The notes under the pieces are model-generated. The model ran no database searches. It was not told the DNA's origin and saw only the letters and a list, made by a program, of their open reading frames with translations. Positions 32,041 to 42,740 of a stretch of 64,000 nucleotides of DNA are shown in pieces (the first letter of the stretch is position 1; each line of letters starts with the position of its first letter). Both the position numbers and the translations under genes were made by a program. Origin of the DNA: Mixta theicola. GTDB lineage: Bacteria; Pseudomonadota; Gammaproteobacteria; Enterobacterales; Enterobacteriaceae. The DNA lies in assembly GCF_002895925.1 (NCBI RefSeq), contig NZ_NWUO01000011.1:62001-126000 (forward strand), given 5' to 3'.

Positions 32041-32984
32041 TGAGTCGTCCTCGTCGTCGCGGCCGCGATATTCATGGCGTGTTGCTGCTCGATAAGCCTC
32101 AGGGGCTCTCTTCTAACGATGCTCTGCAAAAAGTGAAGCGTATTTTCCGGGCTAATAAAGCGGGCCACACCGGCGCGCTGGATCCCTTAGCGACCGGAAT
32201 GCTGCCGATCTGCCTGGGAGAAGCGACCAAATTCTCGCAATACCTGTTGGATGCGGATAAACGCTATCGGGTGATTGCTCGTCTGGGGCAGCGCACCGAT
32301 ACATCAGATGCAGATGGCCAGGTTATCAGCGAACGCGCCGTAACCTTCAGTCAGGCGCAGCTGGATGAGGCATTAGAAAGTTTTCGTGGCGAAACGCAGC
32401 AGGTGCCTTCAATGTACTCTGCCCTGAAATATCAGGGGCGTCCTCTGTATGAATATGCGCGACAGGGTCTTGAAGTTCCGCGTGAAGCACGCTCAATCAC
32501 GGTTCATGAACTGCAGTTTATTCGCTGGCAGGACAATGAGCTGGAGCTGGAAATCCACTGCTCAAAAGGCACCTATATTCGTACCATCATTGATGATCTG
32601 GGCGAACTGCTGGGCTGCGGCGCGCACGTAATCATGCTGCGCCGCCTGCAGGTTGCTCGTTATCCGATTACGAAAATGATAACGCTTGAGCAACTGTATG
32701 AATTACAGGGCGAGCCGGGTGACTTAACCGAAGAAGCGCAAACGCAGCTTGATGCGTTGCTGATGCCGATGGATAGCCCGGCAGCAGATTATCCGGAAGT
32801 TAACCTGAGCGAGATTGCTGCTGGTTATTTTAAGCAGGGTCAGCCGGTACAGGCATCAGGCACTCCGCGTAGTGGTCTGGTACGCGTTACCGAAGGGGAA
32901 GTACGTAAGTTTATCGGCATGGCGGAAATTGCTGACGATGGACGCGTAGCCCCGCGCCGTTTGGTTGTGGAATATTCTGCCTGA
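32040..32984 (+). CDS. truB: tRNA pseudouridine-55 synthase TruB
   Basis: Makes pseudouridine 55 in the T loop of tRNAs and acts as an RNA chaperone. It has 314 residues, as in E. coli. The catalytic Asp is in [15 protein letters not shown] near residue 48, and the C-terminal PUA domain starts around 250. The ATG follows AAGGAGG and overlaps the rbfA stop, indicating coupling. Confidence 0.97.
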   Translation: MSRPRRRGRDIHGVLLLDKPQGLSSNDALQKVKRIFRANKAGHTGALDPLATGMLPICLGEATKFSQYLLDADKRYRVIARLGQRTDTSDADGQVISERAVTFSQAQLDEALESFRGETQQVPSMYSALKYQGRPLYEYARQGLEVPREARSITVHELQFIRWQDNELELEIHCSKGTYIRTIIDDLGELLGCGAHVIMLRRLQVARYPITKMITLEQLYELQGEPGDLTEEAQTQLDALLMPMDSPAADYPEVNLSEIAAGYFKQGQPVQASGTPRSGLVRVTEGEVRKFIGMAEIADDGRVAPRRLVVEYSA

Positions 32985-32989
32985 GTCAT

Positions 32990-33018
32990 TTGCACTCATC
33001 TCAGCCTGAGAGTAGAAT
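32990..33018 (+). promoter_or_regulatory. rpsO promoter
   Basis: TTGCAC (32990-32995) and TAGAAT (33013-33018) are 17 bases apart, the same place and sequence type as E. coli rpsO P1. Confidence 0.82.
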
Positions 33019-33034
33019 AATGCGGCTTTACATG

Positions 33035-33060
33035 GGGTGCTGAATTAGAGATTGGCACCC
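33035..33060 (+). promoter_or_regulatory. S15 autoregulatory leader structure of rpsO
   Basis: GGGTGC (33035-33040) and GCACCC (33055-33060) form the first stem of the leader that in E. coli rearranges into a pseudoknot bound by S15, trapping the 30S on its own mRNA. Surrounding bases closely resemble the E. coli leader. The regulatory role is inferred from that similarity. Confidence 0.7.
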
Positions 33061-33089
33061 TGAAATTTATCATTTAACTGGAGTTTATT

Positions 33090-33359
33090 ATGTCTCTAAG
33101 TACCGAAGCTAAAGCAGAGATCGTTGCTAAATATGGTCGTGGCACTAACGACAGCGGCTCAACCGAAGTTCAGGTTGCACTGCTGACTGCTCAGATCAAT
33201 CACCTGCAGGGTCACTTTGCTGAGCATAAAAAAGACCACCACAGCCGTCGCGGTCTGCTGCGCATGGTTTCTCAGCGTCGTAAGCTGCTGGATTACCTGA
33301 AGCGTAAAGATGTTGCTCGCTACACCAGCCTGATTGAAAACCTGGGCCTGCGTCGCTAA
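33090..33359 (+). CDS. rpsO: 30S ribosomal protein S15
   Basis: Primary binder of the 16S central domain, 89 residues, nearly identical to E. coli uS15 ([40 protein letters not shown]). It has its own promoter and leader, and a strong terminator separates it from pnp. Confidence 0.98.
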   Translation: MSLSTEAKAEIVAKYGRGTNDSGSTEVQVALLTAQINHLQGHFAEHKKDHHSRRGLLRMVSQRRKLLDYLKRKDVARYTSLIENLGLRR

Positions 33360-33418
33360 GTCTTAACGTACTGTTTTATGGCGTATACGCTATCAGAACG
33401 GTATGGTGCAAGTTTCGT

Positions 33419-33447
33419 AAAAAAAGGGGCCTTCGGGCCCCTTTTTT
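33419..33447 (+). terminator. Rho-independent terminator after rpsO
   Basis: Six A, GGGGCC-TTCG-GGCCCC with a stable tetraloop, then six T. Symmetry allows two-way action. Confidence 0.93.
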
Positions 33448-33514
33448 CAGGCAATCGGCAGCAATCTCTAGCAATCTATTGTATTGTTGCAGTATGTGAT
33501 CTTTATTTGCAGAG

Positions 33515-33575
33515 GTTCGCGCGGCTAATGAGAGACTTTATGCCACAGGTATAAGGATTGTCATTAGTCGCGAGG
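33515..33575 (+). promoter_or_regulatory. pnp leader stem-loop (RNase III / PNPase autoregulation site)
   Basis: CGCGGCTAATGA at 33520-33531 pairs with TCATTAGTCGCG at 33561-33572 (one G-U), giving a long leader hairpin upstream of pnp. In E. coli the equivalent hairpin is cut by RNase III and the remaining duplex is degraded by PNPase, which limits its own expression. E. coli also encodes the sRNA SraG in this gap. I cannot confirm it here. Confidence 0.78.
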
Positions 33576-33644
33576 ATGCAATAAAGGTTTAAAACCCACA
33601 GCAGGCACGCTGTTCGTGCCTGTTTTGACGTAAAGGAAGTTATT

Positions 33645-35774
33645 TTGCTAAATCCGATTATACGTAAATTCCAGTATGGTCAGCATACCGTGACGCTTGA
33701 GACCGGTATGATGGCTCGCCAGGCCACCGCTGCCGTCATGGTCAGCATGGATGACACCGCGGTATTTGTTACCGTTGTTGGTCAGAAAAAAGCGAAAGCA
33801 GGTCAGGATTTCTTTCCGCTGACCGTAAACTATCAGGAGCGTACTTACGCTGCCGGCCGTATCCCAGGAAGCTTTTTCCGTCGTGAAGGTCGTCCAAGCG
33901 AAGGCGAAACCCTGATTGCGCGCCTGATTGACCGCCCGGTTCGTCCGCTGTTCCCGGAAGGCTTTGTTAACGAAGTTCAGGTTATTGCGACCGTAGTATC
34001 GGTAAACCCGCAGGTTAATCCCGATATCGTTGCGATGATTGGCGCCTCTGCCGCGCTGAGCCTGTCCGGTATGCCGTTCAACGGCCCGATCGGCGCAGCT
34101 CGCGTAGGTTACATCAACGATCAGTATGTTCTGAACCCCACTTCCGATGAGATCAAACAGTCACGTCTGGATCTGGTGGTAGCGGGTACGCAGGGCGCTG
34201 TACTGATGGTGGAATCCGAAGCGGATATTCTTACCGAAGAGCAGATGCTGGGCGCGGTCGTTTTCGGCCATGAACAGCAGCAGGTCGTTATTGAAAACAT
34301 CAATGCTCTGGTCGCTGAAGCGGGCAAACCGCGCTGGGACTGGCAGCCTGAAGCCGTCAATGAAACGCTGAACGCACGCATCGCCGCTCTGGCTGAATCA
34401 CGCCTTAGCGATGCTTACCGCATCACTGAAAAGCAAGAGCGCTATACTCAGGTGGATCTGATTAAATCAGAAACCATTGCGGCTCTGCTGGCGGAAGATG
34501 AAACGCTGGATGACGGTGAGATTGGCGACATTCTGCACCACATCGAGAAAAACGTGGTGCGTAGCCGTGTTCTGAACGGCGAGCCGCGTATCGATGGTCG
34601 TGAAAAAGATATGATTCGCGGCCTGGACGTTCGTACCGGCGTGCTGCCGCGTACGCATGGTTCAGCCCTGTTTACCCGTGGCGAAACGCAGGCGCTGGTT
34701 GCCGCAACGCTGGGTACTGCACGTGACGCTCAGAACCTTGATGAGCTGATGGGCGAGCGTACCGATAACTTCCTGTTCCACTACAACTTCCCTCCGTACT
34801 CCGTAGGCGAAACCGGAATGGTAGGTTCACCGAAGCGTCGTGAAATCGGCCATGGTCGTCTGGCTAAACGCGGTGTGCTGGCAGTTATGCCTAAACTGGA
34901 TGAATTCCCGTATACCGTGCGCGTGGTATCTGAAATTACCGAATCTAACGGTTCTTCCTCAATGGCTTCCGTCTGTGGCGCATCGCTGGCGCTGATGGAT
35001 GCTGGCGTGCCGATTAAAGCGGCCGTAGCCGGTATCGCGATGGGCCTGGTGAAGGAAGGAGAGCGTTTCGTCGTTCTGTCCGATATTCTTGGCGATGAAG
35101 ATCACCTTGGCGATATGGACTTTAAAGTAGCCGGTAGCCGTGAAGGTATCACCGCGCTGCAGATGGATATTAAAATCGAAGGTATCACCCGCGAAATTAT
35201 GCAGGTTGCGCTGAATCAGGCCAAAGGTGCTCGTCTGCACATTCTGGGCGTGATGGAGCAGGCTATCAGCACGCCGCGTGGTGATATTTCTGAGTTTGCA
35301 CCGCGCATTCACACCATCAAGATCAATCCGGACAAAATCAAGGATGTGATCGGTAAAGGCGGTTCAGTGATCCGTGCTCTGACTGAAGAGACGGGCACCA
35401 CCATCGAAATCGAAGATGATGGTACGGTGAAAATCGCTGCAACCGACGGTGATAAAGCGAAGCATGCTATCCGTCGTATCGAAGAAATTACGGCAGAAAT
35501 CGAAGTTGGCCGCATTTACAACGGTAAAGTAACGCGTATCGTCGACTTCGGTGCCTTCGTCGCTATTGGTGGCGGTAAAGAAGGTCTGGTTCATATTTCT
35601 CAAATCGCCGACAAGCGCGTTGAGAAAGTGACCGACTACCTGCAGATGGGCCAGGAAGTACCGGTTAAGGTACTGGAAGTGGACCGTCAGGGCCGCGTGC
35701 GTCTGAGCATCAAAGAAGCGTCAGAGCAGCAGCCGCAGGCAGAAACTGCAGCCGTTAACCCTGAAGCAGAGTAA
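33645..35774 (+). CDS. pnp: Polyribonucleotide nucleotidyltransferase (PNPase)
   Basis: 3'-to-5' phosphorolytic exoribonuclease of the RNA degradosome. It has 709 residues from TTG 33645 (E. coli 711, also TTG), preceded by AAAGGAAG. Two RNase PH-like domains are separated by a helical domain, followed by a KH domain ([18 protein letters not shown]) and an S1 domain ([20 protein letters not shown]). [10 protein letters not shown] and the active-site [13 protein letters not shown] are intact. Confidence 0.97.
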   Translation: MLNPIIRKFQYGQHTVTLETGMMARQATAAVMVSMDDTAVFVTVVGQKKAKAGQDFFPLTVNYQERTYAAGRIPGSFFRREGRPSEGETLIARLIDRPVRPLFPEGFVNEVQVIATVVSVNPQVNPDIVAMIGASAALSLSGMPFNGPIGAARVGYINDQYVLNPTSDEIKQSRLDLVVAGTQGAVLMVESEADILTEEQMLGAVVFGHEQQQVVIENINALVAEAGKPRWDWQPEAVNETLNARIAALAESRLSDAYRITEKQERYTQVDLIKSETIAALLAEDETLDDGEIGDILHHIEKNVVRSRVLNGEPRIDGREKDMIRGLDVRTGVLPRTHGSALFTRGETQALVAATLGTARDAQNLDELMGERTDNFLFHYNFPPYSVGETGMVGSPKRREIGHGRLAKRGVLAVMPKLDEFPYTVRVVSEITESNGSSSMASVCGASLALMDAGVPIKAAVAGIAMGLVKEGERFVVLSDILGDEDHLGDMDFKVAGSREGITALQMDIKIEGITREIMQVALNQAKGARLHILGVMEQAISTPRGDISEFAPRIHTIKINPDKIKDVIGKGGSVIRALTEETGTTIEIEDDGTVKIAATDGDKAKHAIRRIEEITAEIEVGRIYNGKVTRIVDFGAFVAIGGGKEGLVHISQIADKRVEKVTDYLQMGQEVPVKVLEVDRQGRVRLSIKEASEQQPQAETAAVNPEAE

Positions 35775-35790
35775 AAGCGCGTTCGACATT

Positions 35791-35818
35791 GAGCTCTCCT
35801 CCCCGTGGGGAGAGCTGT
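35791..35818 (+). terminator. Terminator-like hairpin after pnp
   Basis: AGCTCTCC (35792-35799) pairs with GGAGAGCT (35809-35816), followed by GTTTCGTT. The T tract is interrupted, so termination may be partial and read-through into nlpI is possible. Confidence 0.65.
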
Positions 35819-35900
35819 TTCGTTGCGAGGGCGGGAATCCTTGTGCATGGCAGGCGGATGACAGGACGTGCATCCCAATGTTGGTATTCGGGAGTGGGAA

Positions 35901-36785
35901 ATGAAGCCTTTTTTGCGCTGGTGTTTCGTTGCGACAGCTATCACGCTGGCAGGATGCAGCAACTCAAATTGGCGTAAGAGCGATGTGCTGGCGGTTCCGC
36001 TACAGCCAACTCTGCAACAGGAAGTCATCCTGGCGCGCATGGAACAAATTCTTGCCAGTCGGGCACTGACCGATGATGAGCGTGCACAGCTATTATATGA
36101 GCGCGGAGTGTTGTATGATAGCTTAGGTCTGAGGGCATTAGCGCGGAACGATTTTTCGCAAGCGCTGTCTATAAGACCAGATATGCCTGAAGTATTTAAC
36201 TATTTAGGTATATACTTAACGCAGGCGGGCAACTTTGATGCCGCCTATGAAGCGTTCGATTCTGTACTTGAGCTTGATCCAACTTACAATTATGCGCATT
36301 TAAACCGTGGTATCGCCCTCTATTACGGCGGACGATACAAGTTAGCGCAAGATGATCTGCTGGCGTTTTATCAAGACGATCCTAACGATCCTTTCCGCAG
36401 CCTGTGGCTTTATCTCGATGAACAAGAGATAGATGCTGACAAGGCAAAAGTGGCGCTGAAACAGCGTTACGATAAGGCGGAGCGGGATCAATGGGGATGG
36501 AATATTGTCGAGTTCTACCTTGGCGACATCAGTGAAAAAACGCTGATGGAACGTCTCAAGGCGGACGCAACGGATAACACCTCGCTCGCTGAACATCTCA
36601 GTGAAACCAACTTCTATTTAGGTAAGTACTACCTAAGTCTGGGGGAGAAGGACAGCGCGGAAGCGTTGTTCAAACTGGCGGTTGCTAACAACGTACATAA
36701 CTTCGTTGAGCACCGATACGCATTGTTGGAACTGGCGCTGTTAGGCCAGACACAAGACGATTTAACAGAATCTGACCAGCAATAG
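35901..36785 (+). CDS. nlpI: Outer-membrane lipoprotein NlpI
   Basis: TPR-repeat lipoprotein that acts as an adaptor for peptidoglycan endopeptidases and the protease Prc. It has 294 residues from ATG 35901, as in E. coli. The signal peptide ends in the lipobox LAGC with lipidated Cys19. TPR units are visible at [21 protein letters not shown] and [21 protein letters not shown]. It lies between pnp and deaD as in E. coli. Confidence 0.96.
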   Translation: MKPFLRWCFVATAITLAGCSNSNWRKSDVLAVPLQPTLQQEVILARMEQILASRALTDDERAQLLYERGVLYDSLGLRALARNDFSQALSIRPDMPEVFNYLGIYLTQAGNFDAAYEAFDSVLELDPTYNYAHLNRGIALYYGGRYKLAQDDLLAFYQDDPNDPFRSLWLYLDEQEIDADKAKVALKQRYDKAERDQWGWNIVEFYLGDISEKTLMERLKADATDNTSLAEHLSETNFYLGKYYLSLGEKDSAEALFKLAVANNVHNFVEHRYALLELALLGQTQDDLTESDQQ

Positions 36786-36817
36786 CTGACGAACACCTGA
36801 GTCCATTTTTGTAAAAA

Positions 36818-36850
36818 ATGTCATCACCTTCCGGGGTGACGGCTTTTTTG
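36818..36850 (+). terminator. Probable terminator after nlpI
   Basis: GTCATCACC, TTCC loop, GGGGTGAC, then GGCTTTTTTG. The stem has mismatches but ends in a good T run. Confidence 0.6.
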
Positions 36851-36890
36851 TTCGTCAAAACATCTAATTTGAGCCGGTTCACATTTTTCA

Positions 36891-36947
36891 ATGAAAATGA
36901 TTGCATATTTTCAGGACGAGTTATGTAGACTGGCCGCCGTAATCTAA
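36891..36947 (+). CDS. yrbN: Short leader peptide ORF upstream of deaD (YrbN-like)
   Basis: An 18-codon [21 protein letters not shown], ends 16 bases before the deaD start. E. coli encodes the small protein YrbN at this exact place between nlpI and deaD. I name it from position and its short amphipathic character, having no alignment. The 5' region of deaD mRNA is long and cold-responsive in E. coli, so translation of this ORF could affect deaD. No strong ribosome site is visible, which lowers confidence. Confidence 0.5.
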   Translation: MKMIAYFQDELCRLAAVI

Positions 36948-36963
36948 GAGGCACTTGTACTAC

Positions 36964-38877
36964 ATGACTGATATCCAAACCACTTTTTCCGATCTGGGTC
37001 TTAACGAATTCATCCTTAAAGCACTGAATGACCTGGGCTATGAGAAGCCGTCACCCATTCAGGCCGCCTGTATCCCACATCTGCTGGAAGGCCGCGATGT
37101 ACTGGGTATGGCACAAACCGGTAGTGGTAAAACCGCAGCGTTCTCTTTGCCGCTGCTGCACAACCTCGACCCTGAACTGAAAGCACCGCAGATCCTGGTG
37201 CTGGCACCGACGCGTGAACTGGCGGTGCAGGTTGCAGAAGCCTGCAACGAATTTTCTAAACATATGCATGGCGTTAACGTGCTGGCTCTGTACGGTGGCC
37301 AACGTTATGACGTGCAGCTGCGTGCGCTGCGTCAGGGCCCGCAGATCGTGGTCGGTACGCCGGGTCGTCTGCTGGATCACCTGAAGCGCGGTACGCTGGA
37401 TCTTTCTAACCTGCGTGGCCTGGTGCTGGACGAAGCAGATGAAATGCTGCGCATGGGCTTTATCGAAGACGTAGAAACCATCATGGCGCAGATCCCGGAA
37501 GGTCATCAGACCGCCCTGTTCTCTGCCACCATGCCGGAAGCGATTCGCCGTATTACGCGTCGCTTTATGAAGGATCCGCAGGAAGTGCGTATCCAGAGCA
37601 GCATCACTACGCGTCCCGACATCAGCCAGAGCTACTGGACCGTTTGGGGCCGTAAAACGGATGCGCTGGTTCGCTTCCTGGAAGCTGAAGATTTTGATGC
37701 GGCGATTATTTTCGTCCGTACTAAAAACGCCACGCTGGAAGTTGCTGAAGCGCTGGAGCGTAGCGGCTATAGCAGTGCTGCGTTAAACGGCGATATGAAC
37801 CAGGCGCTGCGTGAGCAGACGCTGGAGCGTCTGAAAGATGGTCGTCTGGATATTCTGATCGCGACTGACGTTGCCGCGCGTGGTCTTGATGTTGAACGTA
37901 TCAGCCTGGTCGTAAACTATGATATCCCAATGGATTCAGAGTCTTACGTTCACCGCATCGGCCGTACCGGTCGTGCTGGCCGTGCTGGCCGTGCGCTGCT
38001 GTTCGTAGAAAACCGCGAACGTCGCCTGCTGCGCAACATTGAGCGCACCATGAAGCTGACTATCCCGGAAGTTGAACTGCCGAACGGAGAGTTGCTGAGC
38101 GCGCGTCGTCTGGAAAAATTCGCCGCGAAAGTACAGCAGCAGCTGGAAAGCAGCGATCTGGATCAGTACCGTGCGCTGCTGAGCAAGCTGTCGCCGGAAA
38201 ACGATCTGGAGATGGAAACGCTGGCTGCCGCGCTGCTGAAAATGGCGCAGGGCGAACGTCCGCTGATTGTGCCGCCGGAAGCACCGCGTCCGCAGCGTCG
38301 TGAGTTCCGCGAGCGTGATGAGCGTCGCAGCCCGCGTGATGCACGCGATGGCCGTGACAGCCGCGAAAGCCGTGATGGCGATCGTCCGCGTCGTGAGCGT
38401 CGTGACGTTGGTGATATGGAACTGTATCGTATCGAAGTGGGCCGTGATGATGGCGTTGAAGTACGTCACATCGTTGGTGCTATCGCTAACGAAGGCGATA
38501 TCAGCAGCCGTTACATCGGTAACATCAAGCTGTTTGGTACTCACTCAACTATCGAGCTGCCGAAAGGCATGCCGGGTGAAATCCTGCAACACTTCACCCG
38601 CACGCGTATTCTGAACAAACCGATGAATATGCAGCTGATGGGTGATGCGCAGCCGCGTGAGCGTTCTGAGCGTGGTGGTGAGCGTCGTCCTGGCGGTCGC
38701 GGTGGCTTCGGCGGCGAACGTCGTGAAGCTGGCGCAGGCCGTGAAGGCGGTCGTCGTTTCAGCGAGCGTCGTGAAGGCGGTGCCCGTGGTAACGGTAACC
38801 GTGATGGCGCCAGCCGTGGTCCGCGTCGTGAAGACAGCGCCGGTGGTACAGGTGCCGTTCGCCGTCGCGACTACTAA
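36964..38877 (+). CDS. deaD: ATP-dependent RNA helicase DeaD (CsdA)
   Basis: Cold-shock DEAD-box helicase for 50S assembly and mRNA decay. It has 637 residues. I start it at ATG 36964 ([13 protein letters not shown]). Motifs: Q motif near [34 protein letters not shown] and [14 protein letters not shown]. The tail carries a DbpA-like RNA-binding domain ([21 protein letters not shown]) and a long Arg/Gly/Glu-rich end. It is terminated at 38894. Confidence 0.96.
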   Translation: MTDIQTTFSDLGLNEFILKALNDLGYEKPSPIQAACIPHLLEGRDVLGMAQTGSGKTAAFSLPLLHNLDPELKAPQILVLAPTRELAVQVAEACNEFSKHMHGVNVLALYGGQRYDVQLRALRQGPQIVVGTPGRLLDHLKRGTLDLSNLRGLVLDEADEMLRMGFIEDVETIMAQIPEGHQTALFSATMPEAIRRITRRFMKDPQEVRIQSSITTRPDISQSYWTVWGRKTDALVRFLEAEDFDAAIIFVRTKNATLEVAEALERSGYSSAALNGDMNQALREQTLERLKDGRLDILIATDVAARGLDVERISLVVNYDIPMDSESYVHRIGRTGRAGRAGRALLFVENRERRLLRNIERTMKLTIPEVELPNGELLSARRLEKFAAKVQQQLESSDLDQYRALLSKLSPENDLEMETLAAALLKMAQGERPLIVPPEAPRPQRREFRERDERRSPRDARDGRDSRESRDGDRPRRERRDVGDMELYRIEVGRDDGVEVRHIVGAIANEGDISSRYIGNIKLFGTHSTIELPKGMPGEILQHFTRTRILNKPMNMQLMGDAQPRERSERGGERRPGGRGGFGGERREAGAGREGGRRFSERREGGARGNGNRDGASRGPRREDSAGGTGAVRRRDY

Positions 38878-38893
38878 TCGCTAAGCGTGAAAT

Positions 38894-38922
38894 AAAAAAC
38901 CAGCCGTAAGGCTGGTTTTTTT
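38894..38922. terminator. Bidirectional terminator between deaD and yhbW
   Basis: AAAAAACCAGCC, GTAA loop, GGCTGGTTTTTTT between convergent genes. Confidence 0.92.
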
Positions 38923-38939
38923 ATGCGTGCTATTCAGGA

Positions 38940-39953
38940 TTATGCCAGTGACTGCGCGGCCTGCATCGCCAGTTCAAACGAGCGCAAACGCGCCTGACGA
39001 TCGAAAATTTGGCCGTTAACCATAATTTCATCCGCCTGCGTTTCGCGGATTAACGCTGCCAGCCCATGCTGTACCTTTGTCATATCACCCACAATCGACA
39101 TGCTCAACGCCTGCTGCACGCCATACTGCTCGGAAGGCGACCAGAGATTATCCATATTTTCTACCGGTGCCGGCAGCGGGCCCGGTTTACCCCGGCGCAG
39201 GTTGATAAACTGCTGCTGCATAGAGGTAAACAGGAAGCGGGCTTCCCGTTCGGTCTCCGCCGCGACAATATTGACGCATACCATCGCGTAAGGCTTATCC
39301 AGGCGTTCGGAGGGCTGGAAATTCTCACGGTACATATGGAGGGCCTGGAAAAGCAGGTCGGGCGCGAAATGGGAAGCAAAGGCAAACGGCAGACCAAGCT
39401 TCGCCGCCAGCTGCGCGCTGTACAGGCTGGAACCCAACAGCCAGACCGGTATCTTTAAGCCAAGGCCCGGCACCGGCTGCACCGCCAGCTGGGCTTCTTT
39501 ATCCGCGTCAAACCAGGAGATCAGCGTTTCCACATCTTCCGGGAAGCTATCGATCAGATTAGAGCTTTGATGGCGACGCAACGCCATCATGGTGCGCTGA
39601 TCGGAGCCCGGAGCGCGGCCCAGGCCAAGATCGATGCGGCCCGGATAAAGCGAGGCCAGCGTGCCGAACTGCTCAGCAATGACCAGCGGCGCATGGTTGG
39701 GCAGCATAATACCGCCTGAGCCGAGGCGCAGCGTTTGAGTATTTGCCGCCAGATAACCGATCAGCACCGAGGTGGCGGCGCTGGCGATGCCGGTCATATT
39801 GTGATGTTCTGCCAGCCAGTAGCGATGAAAGCCTAATTCTTCTGCCTGCTGAGCCAGCGCCAGCGAGGCGTGGAATGCATCACGCGGTGAGGCACCTTGT
39901 GGAATCGGTGCCAAATCGAGTACTGACAGAGGAATATTTTTTTTCTCAGACAT
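38940..39953 (-). CDS. yhbW: Luciferase-like flavin monooxygenase YhbW
   Basis: Bacterial luciferase-fold (LLM class, MsnO8-type) flavin-dependent oxidoreductase of 337 residues, close to E. coli YhbW (335). Hallmarks are [37 protein letters not shown] and LGLGRAPG. The natural substrate is unknown. It is downstream of ubiUV on the same strand but separated by 173 bases, so I treat it as a separate unit. Confidence 0.93.
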   Translation of the reverse strand: MSEKKNIPLSVLDLAPIPQGASPRDAFHASLALAQQAEELGFHRYWLAEHHNMTGIASAATSVLIGYLAANTQTLRLGSGGIMLPNHAPLVIAEQFGTLASLYPGRIDLGLGRAPGSDQRTMMALRRHQSSNLIDSFPEDVETLISWFDADKEAQLAVQPVPGLGLKIPVWLLGSSLYSAQLAAKLGLPFAFASHFAPDLLFQALHMYRENFQPSERLDKPYAMVCVNIVAAETEREARFLFTSMQQQFINLRRGKPGPLPAPVENMDNLWSPSEQYGVQQALSMSIVGDMTKVQHGLAALIRETQADEIMVNGQIFDRQARLRSFELAMQAAQSLA

Positions 39954-40126
39954 ATCTGCTCACTTTGTTGGCTACAGGGCCAGGTATGTCAGCCCTGTAG
40001 AAAAACATGCATTCACTTTACCGTATTGCATTTTTAGCAGAGTAGCCAGAATATGCTCAGAGAGCAAAGCGGCGACGGGCAGGGCGTTAAAATAAAGGGC
40101 ACAGCGACAGCTCGCTGCGCCATACA

Positions 40127-41005
40127 TCAGGATTGCAGCGCCATCCCGGCCAGCTTGCGCCAGTAGCCGTTACAGTCATTTCGCTGCGCCATCATCAATG
40201 GGGCCTGGCCTTCTTCATTAGCTCGGAAGCGATCGATAAGCGTCAGCGTCTGTTTATCTTCTGGCGACAGGCGTACCACGTCCACCAGGCCGTGCATACT
40301 GGTGAGATCGTTGCCCAGATTATAGCAGTAGCCGCTCATGGTCTGGATACCGTTCAGGACAAAGACCTGCTGATCCTCCTGCGAAAGCACGCGACGCCCC
40401 TGCGGATAGTTAATACAGCAGGTTTCGCATTCGTCTTTGGGCTTATCTTCTGACCGGGCGGTAAAGCAGCGGGCCGACAGCGCCAGCGGCAGATGACCGT
40501 AAGCCAGCACCTCGGTTTCGAACTTGCCGTGAATGCCTAAATCATCACACTGCTGTTGAATGTCGCGCAGCCAGTCACGCGACAGTTCAACCGGCATACA
40601 CCACCGCGTCATGCCCAGTCGCAGCAGCATGCGCAGCGTAACGGCGTTATAACAATTAAGCGCATGGCCGACCACAAAGGGAAGTTTCTGCTCCGCCGCC
40701 ATATTCACGGTGCCCAGATCGTTGGCTTCAATCAGAAACTCGCCGTTATCAACGTAACGTTTAATTTCCTGTAATTCCGAGGCGGACTGCACCAGCGCCA
40801 GCGTACTAAACACCACCTGCTTACCGCTTTGCGCCAGCAGCCGGGCAAATTCCATCCATTGATTAAAGCGGGTAGCGCGGCGTTTGCTGCATACCGACTC
40901 ACCCAAATAAATAATATCCGCGCTGCTTTGCGCTGCGTCCTGATAAAAATCGGCCAGCGTATCCGTTGGCCAGTACCACAGTACCGGCCCTAAAGAATAT
41001 TTCAT
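40127..41005 (-). CDS. ubiV: O2-independent ubiquinone hydroxylation protein UbiV
   Basis: U32-peptidase-like [4Fe-4S] protein that with UbiU hydroxylates the ubiquinone ring without oxygen. It has 292 residues from ATG 41005 (MKYSLGPVLWYWP). Candidate cluster cysteines are in GESVCSKRR and in SARCF...DECETCC, matching the E. coli pattern of one early Cys and three clustered later. It starts 10 bases after the ubiU stop, so the two are co-transcribed. Confidence 0.95.
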   Translation of the reverse strand: MKYSLGPVLWYWPTDTLADFYQDAAQSSADIIYLGESVCSKRRATRFNQWMEFARLLAQSGKQVVFSTLALVQSASELQEIKRYVDNGEFLIEANDLGTVNMAAEQKLPFVVGHALNCYNAVTLRMLLRLGMTRWCMPVELSRDWLRDIQQQCDDLGIHGKFETEVLAYGHLPLALSARCFTARSEDKPKDECETCCINYPQGRRVLSQEDQQVFVLNGIQTMSGYCYNLGNDLTSMHGLVDVVRLSPEDKQTLTLIDRFRANEEGQAPLMMAQRNDCNGYWRKLAGMALQS

Positions 41006-41015
41006 TATCTTTCCT

Positions 41016-42011
41016 TTATTGCCATTTGCGGTGGTAAGCGCCAAGCGTGGTCTGCGTACCTTCCGCCAGCGCGCCTAATTCCGTCATCCAGTTTTCCTGA
41101 ACGGCAAAAGCGCCCGGCTCCGCTTTACAACGATCGATAGCCTGGCGCCAGATACGAGCGACCTGCGCGACATAGGCCGGGCTACGCTGGCGGCCTTCGA
41201 TTTTCACCGAAGCAATATTTGCGGCTAACAAATCGGGCAATAGCTCAAGGGTATTCAGGCTGGTGGGCTCTTCCAGTACATGATAACGCTGCCCGTCTAC
41301 CTGATAGCGTCCCTTACATAAGGTAGGATAGCCCGCGTTTTCGTGGGATTCATAGCGGTCAATCAGCACCTCATTCAGGCGCGATTCCAGCCCGGCGGAC
41401 GTTTGCTGCCAGCGCACAAAGCGGGCGGGCGAACAGGCGCCGACGGTATTCGGGGATTCACCGGTCATCCACGAAGAGAGATAGCAACGTCCTTCCGCCA
41501 TAATGCACAGGCTGCCGAAGGCGAAAACCTCCAGCGGAACCGGCGTATTACGCGCCAGCTGACGCACCTGGTGAATGGAGAGCACGCGCGGCAAAACCAC
41601 CCGCGCGACGTCGAAATGTTGATGATAGAAGCGGATGGCTTCCAGGTTGGTGGCGGATGCCTGAACTGAGACATGCCGTTCGACGTGAGGATAGCGATTG
41701 GCGGCATAATCCAGCATCGCCAGATCGGCAATAATCAACGCGTCAGCGCCATGATCAACGGCCATATCAACGGCATTTTGCCAGCGCTTAAAGCCCTCAG
41801 GCTGGGCAAAAGTATTAATGGCGACGTGCAGCTTACGCCGATGCTGATGTATTACGCGCGCCGCTTCTTTCAGGCGCTTATCGGTAAAGTTCAGGCCGGC
41901 AAAATGACGCGCATTAGTGTCATCTTTCAGTCCGATGTAAACTGCATCGGCTCCGTTCTCGATCGCTGCCTTCAGCGCGGGCAAATTTCCCGCCGGGCAA
42001 AGGAGTTCCAT
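41016..42011 (-). CDS. ubiU: O2-independent ubiquinone hydroxylation protein UbiU
   Basis: Partner of UbiV in anaerobic ubiquinone synthesis, 331 residues from ATG 42011 (MELLCPAGNLPALKAA), as in E. coli. The U32 peptidase-family signature is EVFAFGSLCIMAEGRCYLSSW, with the cluster Cys residues in LCIMAEGRC, GACSP and TLCKG. An earlier in-frame ATG at 42029 is unlikely. It is divergent from ubiT over a 204-base region. Confidence 0.95.
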   Translation of the reverse strand: MELLCPAGNLPALKAAIENGADAVYIGLKDDTNARHFAGLNFTDKRLKEAARVIHQHRRKLHVAINTFAQPEGFKRWQNAVDMAVDHGADALIIADLAMLDYAANRYPHVERHVSVQASATNLEAIRFYHQHFDVARVVLPRVLSIHQVRQLARNTPVPLEVFAFGSLCIMAEGRCYLSSWMTGESPNTVGACSPARFVRWQQTSAGLESRLNEVLIDRYESHENAGYPTLCKGRYQVDGQRYHVLEEPTSLNTLELLPDLLAANIASVKIEGRQRSPAYVAQVARIWRQAIDRCKAEPGAFAVQENWMTELGALAEGTQTTLGAYHRKWQ

Positions 42012-42215
42012 GACATATCCTGTAAGCAATGAATACCTGCGCCGAGTGTAGACAAGCTCAGCGTGAGAAATTTTGATTTAAGGCAGCGAATGGCGTATTG
42101 ATCGGATGAGCGTTGCTGCATTGTTCATCTGGCAGAGTGATTTATTGATCCAGCCAGCCTGGGAAAAGTGGTGCTGTGGCAAAATAACACCTATTTATTT
42201 AAAGGAGTAAAGACT

Positions 42216-42740
42216 GTGTTAAATATGCTTCGCGCTCAGTGTGTTAATCATGGACCGCGTCTGCTGCGTCTGCCGGTGCAGTACACGCCGTTTGTCCTGA
42301 AAAAAATCCTGTTGCAGCAGCTGCTGAATACGCAGTTTAGCCATGCGCTGGCGGAAGGTGAGTTAGACTTTCTGCAGGGACGTTGGCTGGGTATTGATAT
42401 TCATGATATTGCGCTGCGCTGGATCGTTACGCTGGAGAACGATCGGTTACAGATTAGCAATCGTGAGGAAGCCGATGTCTGGTTCCGTGGCGGTGCTAAC
42501 GATCTGCTGCTGATCGCCGCACGTAAAGTCGATCCGGATACGCTTTTTTTCCAGCGTCGGTTGGTGATCGAAGGCGATACCGAGCTGGGGCTGGAGGTCA
42601 AAAATCTGATGGATGCGATCGAACTGGAAAATATGCCAGCGCCGCTGCGCATTGGATTAATGCAGCTGGCCGAATTTGTCGAGGCCGGCCTGAACGAGGA
42701 CGCGAAATCTTCGGGAGTTCGCGCAGGTGTTTCATGTTAA
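42216..42740 (+). CDS. ubiT: Anaerobic ubiquinone accessory factor UbiT (SCP2 domain)
   Basis: SCP2-type lipid-binding protein needed for anaerobic ubiquinone synthesis with UbiU and UbiV. It has 174 residues from GTG 42216, which is preceded by AAAGGAG at 8 bases. An ATG three codons later is the alternative. The SCP2 core is DVWFRGGANDLLLIAARKVDPDTLFFQRRLVIEGDTELG-like, with E. coli UbiT matching over KNLMDAIELE. It overlaps yhbS by 7 bases. Confidence 0.94.
   Translation: MLNMLRAQCVNHGPRLLRLPVQYTPFVLKKILLQQLLNTQFSHALAEGELDFLQGRWLGIDIHDIALRWIVTLENDRLQISNREEADVWFRGGANDLLLIAARKVDPDTLFFQRRLVIEGDTELGLEVKNLMDAIELENMPAPLRIGLMQLAEFVEAGLNEDAKSSGVRAGVSC

Noticed and set aside
42012-42215. FNR site between ubiU and ubiT, expected for anaerobic ubiquinone genes
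   Set aside because: Several TTGAT half-sites occur, but none has a matching right half at proper spacing.
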